Assembly (NCBI GenBank): GCA_016286115.1
Contig: JAEESA010000002.1
Span: 1-36,532, forward strand
Direction of reading: 5' to 3'
Origin: Lachnospiraceae bacterium
GTDB taxonomy: Bacteria > Bacillota > Clostridia > Lachnospirales > Lachnospiraceae
Length of the DNA stretch: 36,532 nucleotides
The notes under the pieces are model-generated. The model had not been told where the DNA came from, did not search any database, and saw nothing but the letters and a program-made list of their open reading frames with translations. This document shows positions 17,645-26,499 of this stretch, piece by piece (the stretch's first letter is position 1; every line of letters begins with the position of its first letter). The position numbers were made by a program, and so were the translations under genes.

Positions 17645-20600
17645 CACTTCTTTTTCTTCTTAGCCTCCTCTTTCTTCTTTCTCGCCGCTTCTTTCTTTTT
17701 TGCTTCCTCGGCTTTCTTCAGTTGCTTCGCAAGCTCTTTCTGTTTCTTTTCCTCTTCTTTCTTTTGCGCTTCCTCTGCCTTCTTCGCCAGTTCCTCCAGT
17801 TTCTGCTTTTTCTCTGCTTCCCGTTTTGCCACTTCTTTTTTGAATTCTTCCTGGATCTCTCTGGCTTTTTCCAGAGATTTCGGATCCCCTTTTCTCAGTG
17901 CAAGCTCCTGGGCTGCGATCATTTTCTCTTCCAGTTTTTGAAGGGACTGCAGGGAAGCCAGTTCGATATTTAATGCCCAGTCCAGCTTGAGCCCGGCCCG
18001 GACGAACTTGTCCCCGCAGACATCCCCCATGACCTCAGTGAAATCCTGCATTTCCCTGTCGTTCTTAAGATCCTCTGTGCTTAGATTTTCCTGGAAGCTG
18101 TTGAAAACACCCGAAATTTCGTCGTGATTAAAGAGCATAGTATCTTTGACATATTCGTTCTCCGCATGCTCCAGTTTTCTCCTGCATTCTTCGATCGCCT
18201 TCGAATCCCCTTTTCCCTTTGCCGTCAGAAGCTCTTCTTCCGCTTTCCGAACGGCTTTATATCCCTTCGCCAGACCTGTTGTCCGCTCGTTCATCCGCGC
18301 TGTCTGTCGTTCGAACTCCTTCCTGTCCAGGGTGTGCAGCTTCGTTAAGAATTCAAAAGCCGCAGGATTTTCCATATCCGTCTCATCCATTGCCTTACCC
18401 AGCGCACGATTCGCAGCCTTGAGTGCATTATCCTCCACATCGCGGTCCTTCAGGCTTCCTTCGCGGATCTTCGTACGGATACTGCCAAGCTCCATGGCTT
18501 TGTCCCCCAGTTCCATAACCGCCGGAATACGGTATTTCAGAAGATGGTACAAAAGATCAAAGGCGCCCCTGTCTGTTTTGCCCTCACTCCAGAGTTTTCC
18601 CAGCGCTCTGTCGAGATCCAGACCCTTCGTCATGGAATAAAAAACCTGCTCTCCGAAAATGATCACGGAAATCTCTTTTTGTACTTTCCTGAGTTCGTCC
18701 CGAAGATCCTTCGGTACCTCTTTTCCCGTTTTCTGAATCTCATACACCGGTTCGAAGGCATTAAGAAGCCGGTCAGCGGCTTTCATCATTTCCTCCGGCT
18801 TATAATCTGCCGTCAAAGTCGCATACTCCGGGAAAACCGTTTCCATGAACTTTTCAGCCATCTCCTGACTTTCGATCTCTTTCATTTTACTAATTATTTC
18901 CAGAAAATCCAAAAGCTCATATTGTTTCAGAAACGTCCCAATATGATCTATTTCTTCTCCGATGTCGGAAACTTTCTTCTTTTTCCTGTATTGGTGAAGC
19001 CGGATCAAAGGGTCGACAGAATCCTGATCCTCTTCCGATACCGGAAGGTTCTCCATAAACTGGATATTCTCGCAAAGCCGGATCGCCTCATTTTTCATAT
19101 CGTTTAAGGTGTTCTCCAGTCTCTGCTGGCACTGTGAGAAGTTCTGTATCTCCTTCGGCAGTTTGATCCCGAGTTCTGTCGCCATATTGAGCGCGATCAG
19201 GATCTTCTTTCCGGTGTCTCTGGCATCTCCCAATTCAAAAACTTCACCAAGCTTCTTCTTGAATTCCGTTTTTTCCTTCTCGGTCATGGGCTGATAGCCC
19301 ACCTTTTCCTTTGCCTTTGCTTCGTCCTCTTTGCAGTACTTCAGCAGCGCATTAAAATTTTCCACAAAGCAGTCCGCCCGGTTCACCACAACAGCGGTCA
19401 TCATATTCAGGATCGCGTTGATCCGGCTCGAATTCAGAAGAACCGCATTCCCGTAGTCAAGGACCGTGCTTTCATCCTTTTTGAGATCGATCATGATATT
19501 TCCCGCATGCATGTCCCCATGATGGAAATTTTCTTTATCCGTCAGATTCCCGAACAAAGCCTGCTCGATCCAGACATAGGTCAGATCCCTGAGAAGCTTT
19601 GCGGCCGGGATGGATACGGCCATCTGTATGAACATATTTTTCCTTCTGCTCCAAAACGATCCGACATTTGACACATTCACCACGAAAGGTTCCGCAACGA
19701 GCTTGTTCTCGTTCTTAAACGCATCCAGCGCGCTTTTTCTGGAAGCCCTGGCTCTTTGGATGATCTTGTCGGCCGTCTCTCCCTCCGCCTTGTTCATGAT
19801 GAGATAGTTTTTCCCCTTGGGATTGGTTTTATCGATGATCACGGAATTCACACGGCGGGGATGTCCCTTCTTCTTATCATAGTACCGATCCACATAGCGC
19901 TCCTTGCCGAGCTTGCAGTTTTTGACTTCATTACTGAAATCAAACTCCTTCTCAATCTCTGCAAACTGCGCCAGAAAGCCGGACTCGGTCACGTTGATCC
20001 TGTGATTGTTCGGATCATACTTCTTTCCTGTCTTCTTTTCCCAGGCTTTGACTTCTTCCTCCGTCATATCCGCATACATGGCCATGCGCTTGATAAAGTC
20101 GATCTCCTCCGCCATCCGTTCTTTCGCATCTGGCCGGAGGATCTTAACCACCACCGTCCGCTGGTTTTTTTTCTTATCCAGGATCTCACACTCGAAAGTT
20201 TCCGCAACGGAAGCTGCTCCCAGAGATTTCACATTTAAGATCTTCAGTTTTCCGTTTTCTTCCAGGTCTTTCCAGACCCTGTTCACATATTCTTTGTCGA
20301 TGGAAGGCAGGGAAGATTTAACGATACTTAACGCCTCTGACATTTCATCGACGATCAGCCTTTCCGGAACTCCCTGGATCATTTTCTGCATGACTGGTCC
20401 GGCACCCTTTATGGCAGAAGCAAAGTAAGCACATCCGGCCTCCTTTTTTTTCTTTGCAGCAGTATCCCTTTTCATATCCCGGATGATATGGGAGAGCATC
20501 CTGCGCTTTGTCGTTCCATTGGCCTCCCTATAATAATTTGAGATCAGAAGCTGGATAAACCTGCCCTGCCCCTTATGGGGATCAAAACGCACATCCTGAT

Positions 20601-23600
20601 CCAGTTTTTCGAGTTTCTTTCGTTCGATCTCCACCTGCTCATCGCTTTTCTGCGAAAACTTTACCATATCCCGTATGGTTCGGGCTTCCTTCTTATTCAC
20701 TTCCTGTTTTTTCGCATTCATAGCATCCAGATCTTCATCCGAGATGTTGAGAAACCCTAAAACATGATGCGGGAAGATCACATAATCCTTATCCTCTTCT
20801 TCCGCAGCCGCCGCATCCTGTCCGAAAACCGACCGGACACTGCTCTCCATCAACGGAACGACTTCCTTTTCGAGGGCATCCACGATCTTTGGGAGTTTTT
20901 CGGAAAGCGCATCGATTCCGGCATCCAGAGTGCTTCCCTTCAGGAGATTCTTAAAATCCGCTGCGCCAAATGCCGCATCCGGCTTCTGCTCCTTCTGATA
21001 CGTCGAAATGAGCTTCATGATCTCTGACAGACTGTCCTCACAGGCCGACATGAACTGTTTTTCCTGTTCGGATGCACCGTTCTTTAATTCCGTGAAGATC
21101 TGTACATACCCGCTGCCCTTTGTCTCGTCGCTGCTCGCAAGGTAGCCAAAGACCTCGGCATGTTCTTTCAGGACTGCTTTAACTCTGTTTTTCAGGCTGC
21201 TGTCGAGGGCATTGTCCGAAAGCGCCATGATAAGACCCGCGAACAGATCTTTTGTCTTAACGGCTTTCTCTGAAAAGCGGAGCTGTTCCTCATTGATCTC
21301 GTTCTTTTTGCTTTTTTTTCGCCGCTGGATCTCTAAATTCTCCTTATTCCAGTAGATCTGGCGAGTCCGGTTCATCATTTTCCCGAGTGCAAATCTGCTC
21401 TGTGAATCCTCCATCCCAAGACCCTTCTTCAGTGCAGCAGATGATTTCGCATACGCAGGGATCAAAAGCTCCGTAAAGATGTCCGAACCCTTATGCTCCT
21501 CCGGCACCTCCCAGGCCACGTCCGACTGCTCCATTTCCTGGAACTGATCCTTCGTCTTCGTGGTCTGCTGTTCTTTCGAAACGGCTGCAAAATCCAGTCC
21601 GAGCACACTTTCAAAGGCCGTTCTTGCATTTTCGGACAGCTGATCCGAAATTTTAGCAATCGACCGGATGGCCATGTTCAGATCCTCTTTTTCCGTTTCG
21701 TCCTGCGGCGGATTCTCGCGATAGGCCAGGATGATATCCGGGCAGCCCATAATGCGGCTGAGAAGCTCCGGATCTACATTTTCGAAATCCGAATCCGTAA
21801 GATCGGTCCTTCCCAGGCGGCTTATTAGATACCGGACAGCAAGCTCCTTCCACACAGTCCGGCTTCTTTCATCCGCTTCTTTGTTTTCCCTTTCCTGTCT
21901 TAATAGTTCTTCAAAGGCCTTGTAGGATCTGGATCGGAAGAATTCCGTTGTATGTAGTTTTGAAGCCAGTCCAAGGGCATTCTCGGCTCCCTTCTTCATC
22001 TTGGCTTTATCGAAAACGACTGTGCGCAGCGACACCGCCAGATCGAAGAGCTCCGTCGTAAGAAGCGGATGAAAGTCCTCTGTCTTCATTCCTGTAAGCT
22101 CGGATACGGCAACAGAAAGCTTTTTCCTGTCATAGCTTTCTGCCGCATCGTCAAGGAGCTTGATCCTTCTTTCCAGTTCCTTTATTCTGGAAAAGCATTC
22201 CTTCTTCGCATCTTCCGACTTTTTCTTATGCAGGATGTCATGGACATCAAAAGCGAAACCGGTCAGTTCCTCCAGCGGCAGCACCTCGAAAAAAGCAATG
22301 TCCTTCCCGGTAGAATCGGACAGCATCTCCAGGGCAACGCTTCTCAGCTTCTTACTCCGCTTTTCGTCCAGTTTGTCATACTCTTCATCTCCATCCAGAT
22401 CCAGTCTTCTGAAATCGGAGACCTGTCTGGCGTAGCGGGTCATAAAGGGCAGCTCCCACTTATGATTCTTAAAATCATCGTAATGCAGATCATCCTTCGG
22501 ATCCTCATCCGGCGCCGCATTTCTGTTACAGGCGATCAGAAGCGCATTCAGGTCATACAGGAGAAGCTTATCTCGAGCGGTCATATCTTCTCCCTTTGCA
22601 AGGAGCGCCTCTGCCCTTTTTACGAGCTCTTCCTCCCCCTTGCCGCTCGAATAAAGATCATCCAGGGCTTTGATATCCTCTGCCAGCTTTTTATAGTCGG
22701 GATTCCTTCCGGCCGCGTCCGAAATAAACTGAACCAGCCTGTCCGTCGGCGTAAACTCGATCAGGCTCCTGTCAACACCGGTGAGCCGGGTCAGGGTTGT
22801 AACCATTTTTTCCTTGAGAGCAAAGCCTTCCTCCGGCTTCGCGTCCGGACGATCCAGGGCTTCATAATTCCCGAGCATGAGCAAAAGCCCCCGCCTCTCT
22901 TCCTCTGCCTCCTCGATCTTCTTTACCTTGCCTGCGGATCCGGACAGGATCCTGCCCCTGGTATCCTGAAACTCCGCATTTTTTATGAGCTCCCGGACTC
23001 GTTCCTCTTCTGCTTTATCCAGCTGTTTTGCCTTCTGGGCGGACTTCGCCGCGATCCTGTTTTTCGTATTGAGAAGCTCTGTTTCGGGAGCCTGACGGAT
23101 CCTCTCCCTTTCCCTTTCTTTGATGGCGTTTGTCTTGATTCTGAGCTCTTCAGCGCATATATGGATGACTGAGGCCAAGACCTCCTGTTTTGCTTCATCC
23201 GTATCCACAGGGATCAGATGTTCCGTATTGTAGCCAATTTTCTGCAGGATCTGGTTGAACAGGGAATCATCCGCTATGGAAAGCTTATCCGAAAGATCCC
23301 GGTAACGCTCCGGATCCCGGTCCTTAAGCTCCGTGAACCCGGTCCGAAGGAGCGGGAAATTAGTGTTGCTGTCATGATCCACATTGCTGATCATGCAAAG
23401 CTTGATCCTTTTGAAATTGATCTTACCCGTTATGATATATTTCTCTTCGATCCCTTCCGCAGTAATCTCCTCGATCCCCTCCGGATCGACATAGTCTGCC
23501 AGGGGAAGCGTCTTCTCCACAAACTCTCTGCTTAAATCCTTGATCGCTTCCGCATTCCCCTGGAGCATTGCCTCCTTAAACCGTTTGTTGTAATCTGCGT

Positions 23601-26487
23601 TGTATTTATCCCGTTCGGTAAGATACGCTCCGCTGAAGTCTCTTTCCACATGCAGGATAAAGGGCTCAAGGATCTGTTCCTTCTCCTGTCCGCTCCAGAC
23701 CTTGTTGGGATCCTGACTTTGGATCGCTGCAAACTCTTCGTCCGTAAAGCCTTCCGCTTTGCCGATAGCAGCCTGGGAAACAAAGGCCTTTTTCACCCTG
23801 TCAAATGCAGTGGTGTTTTCCTTTTCGATCTGCTGCAGGGCGCCTCGGGCCTCTTTCCTTTTCTCCTCCAGCTCCGATTTCCAGCCATCAAAGGCTTCTT
23901 TTCCGGCGTTTTTTGTCAAAAATGCATCCCGTGCCGCCTCCAGCCGGTCGAAAAGATCATTGATCTTTTTCTTCTGCTTATAATACTTTTGCGCCTCCTT
24001 ATAGTATCCGCTGTTGATATCATCCAGTTTGCAGTCCAAATCCGCCTGGAACAGGGTTTCCGCCGCGATCGCCTGTACCTTCAGCTCCGCCATATACTCG
24101 TTATAGAGTTGTTCGAGGGCGGCAAGCTCGCCGGGATCCCCCTTGCCTAAAGTCAGGCTTCTGAGTTTATTCATGGCATCCGCTTCGGTTTTGGTGAAGA
24201 GACTGAGCCTCGCATCGACACGCTTTACCACATCCCCATGCTTTTCCCCATCGTTCAGATAACCGATATCTTTCTGTTCTTTTAGTTTTCTGTACACCTC
24301 CGGCTTCTTCTGCTCATATTCATAAACAAGCGGATTCTGGGCGTTGTAGATCAGCCTTCCCCGGTTGTCGACATCCGTCTCCGGATCAAAAGCTGTGCCG
24401 TCCCTGTGGATCAGATTCGCAAATTCGATATCCGGGTCATCCGGACACACTTCCCGCGGATCCTTCATGAACTTCCGAACCTGATAGAGCATCCTCATTC
24501 TGTTCCTGTCATGGATTTTCAGATCATTATCCCAGTAGATGATCCCTTTTGTCGGCATCCGTTTGTTGAAATAGTTGTACTCCAGTTCGATCTGCGCATC
24601 CTCCCTGGCCTTTATGGAAGGCAGCTTTCTCAGTTCCTCTCCCTGTGCCAGAATCGCGGCTTTATTGATCCCGGGGTCTTTGATGCTGTCTTCCGGGATC
24701 AGATCCTCCGGATGTTCCTGGTTCCACTGCAGAATCCTGTTCCTGACATCCTCCTCATCATACGCCTTCCATTCATCCTGACAATCCTGCATACAGTTCA
24801 TCCCTTTGGAGAAAGATATCACCTCATAAATGTTCCTGTTAAAGCCCTTTTCGTTGACCCATGCCGGATCAACCGGTTTCTCACCTGCTCTGATGATAAA
24901 ACGCCTGCTCAGCTCCAGTGCTTTTTCCCCGTCTGCAGCTGCAATCTCCCCGATCAGTGTTTTCCATTGTTCCTTTTTTGCAACATCTTCCTGCAGGACA
25001 TTCCCGAAGCGGTCTACCCGGAAATCTTCTGCGATCAGATTGTATGTCTGCATCCGGGCAAAATTAAACTTCAGCATTGCCAGCATGTACTCTTTGGTGT
25101 TTGCAAAATATCTCTTAACATTCTGTATGTGCATCTCCATCTTCTCAAGAGCGTATGCGTTGCGGTAATGCAGATCATCTATGAGTTTTAAGGCATCATC
25201 CTTTTCCTCAACATCCGGATTCTCTTTCCGATAGCGTTCTCTTCCAAGTTCCGCAAAGATCGATGCATTGGCCCTTTTCAGAGCTTTCGAAATCTGCGGA
25301 TCATCATCCATTTCATCCACTTTCTGAAAGATCCGTTCCAGCGCGAGCACTCGGCAGTTACGAGACATCCCCTCCAGTACGGACTTAAAGAAGGACCTGT
25401 ACTGCTTCGCCGCCGACTCTCTTGCCTTGTCCGTTTCTGTTTTCGGTCCTTCCTTGCAGAGAAGTCTGTTGGCAGCAACCAGGAGCGAAGCCAGAGCGTC
25501 TCCCCGTTCCAGATCCGTCTTCTGCTCCCAGCCATTCTTCAGGGCATCGGCTTTGTTCTTCATGTCTGACCACAGTTCATCCAGCTCTGCGCCGTATTTT
25601 CTGTCATTTAATGTCCCGCAGAAGGTGCCGAACATACGGACATTAGCGCTCACCAGCGCCTCTGTTTCAGGATCCATGAGCACAGGTGCCTGCTGCTGAT
25701 TCTCTTCATCCCTTCGGTTCAGATCCCGCCGGGCTTCTTCCTCTTCCGCTCTTGCCTTCTGTTCCAGAACCGGCTTCATCAGTTTGTTCCAGTTTCTCTG
25801 GTTCAGCTGATAAATATCGTTCAGCTTTGCGTATTCGCGGCTTCCGGGATCCAGTGCCGCCATTTCACGTTCCAGCATCCGCTTCAAGCTCGAGCAATAG
25901 GTAAGCTCCGCCTTATCCTTTAATTTCTCTTCCTCTTCCTCGGAAAGCGCAATAGCTTCTGCGCAGTTCCGGTCGGCGATGCGGATCTGATCATAAACTT
26001 TCTTCAGTGCCTCCACTCTCTGGATAACCGTCATAGGCCTTGCACCCTGCGCCGGCTGCAGTCTTGCCTTCAGCGAACGGATCTTGTCGTTTGCTTCTTC
26101 CAGGGTTTCCCGGCTGGTCTCCATCCGGCTTCGTCTGGTCTTATCCCAGCGGTGGCTTTTGATGGCTTTCCGTCTCCGGATCTCGGCCGACGCGTCCACA
26201 TAGGAAGCATCCCGCATGCCAAGCTCGATATCCTCATCAAACAGCATTTCCTGCGTAAAGGCCTGCTTGCGCTGCGACTGGCGGATCGCATTCATCGCCG
26301 AAAGGGAAGAGAGTTCCTCCTCCAGGGTTCCAAAATCCTCACCGTCGTCTGCGGCCAGAAGATTCTCTCCCCTGCTCTGATCCTTAAATGTGTTCTTATA
26401 TGCCTCCTGCCCGCTCGGAGATTCTTTCAGCGTCTGGTAATTCTTTTTAAATTCCTCTTTCTTCGCTTCCTTTGTCAACCGTGGCAT
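17644..26487 (-). CDS. Giant multidomain protein (2947 aa) with an ABC1/UbiB-like kinase domain and a Lys-rich C-terminal tail
   Basis: Full-length ORF with SD (AAGGGGGGTCATTTATG). Motifs LGAASVAETFECEI...VVVKILRPDA and HHGDMHAGNIMIDLKKDESTVLDYGNAVLL. Confidence 0.93.
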   Translation of the reverse strand: MPRLTKEAKKEEFKKNYQTLKESPSGQEAYKNTFKDQSRGENLLAADDGEDFGTLEEELSSLSAMNAIRQSQRKQAFTQEMLFDEDIELGMRDASYVDASAEIRRRKAIKSHRWDKTRRSRMETSRETLEEANDKIRSLKARLQPAQGARPMTVIQRVEALKKVYDQIRIADRNCAEAIALSEEEEEKLKDKAELTYCSSLKRMLEREMAALDPGSREYAKLNDIYQLNQRNWNKLMKPVLEQKARAEEEEARRDLNRRDEENQQQAPVLMDPETEALVSANVRMFGTFCGTLNDRKYGAELDELWSDMKNKADALKNGWEQKTDLERGDALASLLVAANRLLCKEGPKTETDKARESAAKQYRSFFKSVLEGMSRNCRVLALERIFQKVDEMDDDPQISKALKRANASIFAELGRERYRKENPDVEEKDDALKLIDDLHYRNAYALEKMEMHIQNVKRYFANTKEYMLAMLKFNFARMQTYNLIAEDFRVDRFGNVLQEDVAKKEQWKTLIGEIAAADGEKALELSRRFIIRAGEKPVDPAWVNEKGFNRNIYEVISFSKGMNCMQDCQDEWKAYDEEDVRNRILQWNQEHPEDLIPEDSIKDPGINKAAILAQGEELRKLPSIKAREDAQIELEYNYFNKRMPTKGIIYWDNDLKIHDRNRMRMLYQVRKFMKDPREVCPDDPDIEFANLIHRDGTAFDPETDVDNRGRLIYNAQNPLVYEYEQKKPEVYRKLKEQKDIGYLNDGEKHGDVVKRVDARLSLFTKTEADAMNKLRSLTLGKGDPGELAALEQLYNEYMAELKVQAIAAETLFQADLDCKLDDINSGYYKEAQKYYKQKKKINDLFDRLEAARDAFLTKNAGKEAFDGWKSELEEKRKEARGALQQIEKENTTAFDRVKKAFVSQAAIGKAEGFTDEEFAAIQSQDPNKVWSGQEKEQILEPFILHVERDFSGAYLTERDKYNADYNKRFKEAMLQGNAEAIKDLSREFVEKTLPLADYVDPEGIEEITAEGIEEKYIITGKINFKRIKLCMISNVDHDSNTNFPLLRTGFTELKDRDPERYRDLSDKLSIADDSLFNQILQKIGYNTEHLIPVDTDEAKQEVLASVIHICAEELRIKTNAIKERERERIRQAPETELLNTKNRIAAKSAQKAKQLDKAEEERVRELIKNAEFQDTRGRILSGSAGKVKKIEEAEEERRGLLLMLGNYEALDRPDAKPEEGFALKEKMVTTLTRLTGVDRSLIEFTPTDRLVQFISDAAGRNPDYKKLAEDIKALDDLYSSGKGEEELVKRAEALLAKGEDMTARDKLLLYDLNALLIACNRNAAPDEDPKDDLHYDDFKNHKWELPFMTRYARQVSDFRRLDLDGDEEYDKLDEKRSKKLRSVALEMLSDSTGKDIAFFEVLPLEELTGFAFDVHDILHKKKSEDAKKECFSRIKELERRIKLLDDAAESYDRKKLSVAVSELTGMKTEDFHPLLTTELFDLAVSLRTVVFDKAKMKKGAENALGLASKLHTTEFFRSRSYKAFEELLRQERENKEADERSRTVWKELAVRYLISRLGRTDLTDSDFENVDPELLSRIMGCPDIILAYRENPPQDETEKEDLNMAIRSIAKISDQLSENARTAFESVLGLDFAAVSKEQQTTKTKDQFQEMEQSDVAWEVPEEHKGSDIFTELLIPAYAKSSAALKKGLGMEDSQSRFALGKMMNRTRQIYWNKENLEIQRRKKSKKNEINEEQLRFSEKAVKTKDLFAGLIMALSDNALDSSLKNRVKAVLKEHAEVFGYLASSDETKGSGYVQIFTELKNGASEQEKQFMSACEDSLSEIMKLISTYQKEQKPDAAFGAADFKNLLKGSTLDAGIDALSEKLPKIVDALEKEVVPLMESSVRSVFGQDAAAAEEEDKDYVIFPHHVLGFLNISDEDLDAMNAKKQEVNKKEARTIRDMVKFSQKSDEQVEIERKKLEKLDQDVRFDPHKGQGRFIQLLISNYYREANGTTKRRMLSHIIRDMKRDTAAKKKKEAGCAYFASAIKGAGPVMQKMIQGVPERLIVDEMSEALSIVKSSLPSIDKEYVNRVWKDLEENGKLKILNVKSLGAASVAETFECEILDKKKNQRTVVVKILRPDAKERMAEEIDFIKRMAMYADMTEEEVKAWEKKTGKKYDPNNHRINVTESGFLAQFAEIEKEFDFSNEVKNCKLGKERYVDRYYDKKKGHPRRVNSVIIDKTNPKGKNYLIMNKAEGETADKIIQRARASRKSALDAFKNENKLVAEPFVVNVSNVGSFWSRRKNMFIQMAVSIPAAKLLRDLTYVWIEQALFGNLTDKENFHHGDMHAGNIMIDLKKDESTVLDYGNAVLLNSSRINAILNMMTAVVVNRADCFVENFNALLKYCKEDEAKAKEKVGYQPMTEKEKTEFKKKLGEVFELGDARDTGKKILIALNMATELGIKLPKEIQNFSQCQQRLENTLNDMKNEAIRLCENIQFMENLPVSEEDQDSVDPLIRLHQYRKKKKVSDIGEEIDHIGTFLKQYELLDFLEIISKMKEIESQEMAEKFMETVFPEYATLTADYKPEEMMKAADRLLNAFEPVYEIQKTGKEVPKDLRDELRKVQKEISVIIFGEQVFYSMTKGLDLDRALGKLWSEGKTDRGAFDLLYHLLKYRIPAVMELGDKAMELGSIRTKIREGSLKDRDVEDNALKAANRALGKAMDETDMENPAAFEFLTKLHTLDRKEFERQTARMNERTTGLAKGYKAVRKAEEELLTAKGKGDSKAIEECRRKLEHAENEYVKDTMLFNHDEISGVFNSFQENLSTEDLKNDREMQDFTEVMGDVCGDKFVRAGLKLDWALNIELASLQSLQKLEEKMIAAQELALRKGDPKSLEKAREIQEEFKKEVAKREAEKKQKLEELAKKAEEAQKKEEEKKQKELAKQLKKAEEAKKKEAARKKKEEAKKKKK
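17650..17880 (-). repeat. Low-complexity Lys/Glu/Ala-rich C-terminal tail of the 2947 aa protein
   Basis: KREAEKKQKLEELAKKAEEAQKKEEEKKQKELAKQLKKAEEAKKKEAARKKKEEAKKKKK. Confidence 0.85.
19300..20420 (-). other. ABC1/AarF/UbiB-like atypical kinase domain in the 2947 aa protein
   Basis: KMIQG (KxGQ-like position), LGAASVAE (Ala-rich-loop-like), VVVKILRP (nucleotide-binding Lys), HHGDMHAGNIMI (catalytic loop) and VLDYGN (DFG-like), in family order. Confidence 0.78.
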
Positions 26488-26499
26488 AAATGACCCCCC

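Noticed and set aside
17459-17941. Plus-strand Phe/Ser-rich 160 aa ORF resembling membrane protein
   Set aside because: It is the antisense of the Lys/Glu-rich tail; the apparent hydrophobicity is a complement artefact.
22069-23172. Plus-strand ORF of 367 aa
   Set aside because: Fully antisense to the 2947 aa gene, with no family resemblance. It is a shadow ORF from the codon usage of the opposite strand.
24770-24830. Cys-containing segment SKGMNCMQDCQDEW in the 2947 aa protein as a fourth papain-like site
   Set aside because: No matching downstream His/Asp motif (such as GHYV...D) was found, so unsupported.
24406-25191. Plus-strand ORF of 261 aa
   Set aside because: Antisense shadow of the 2947 aa gene.
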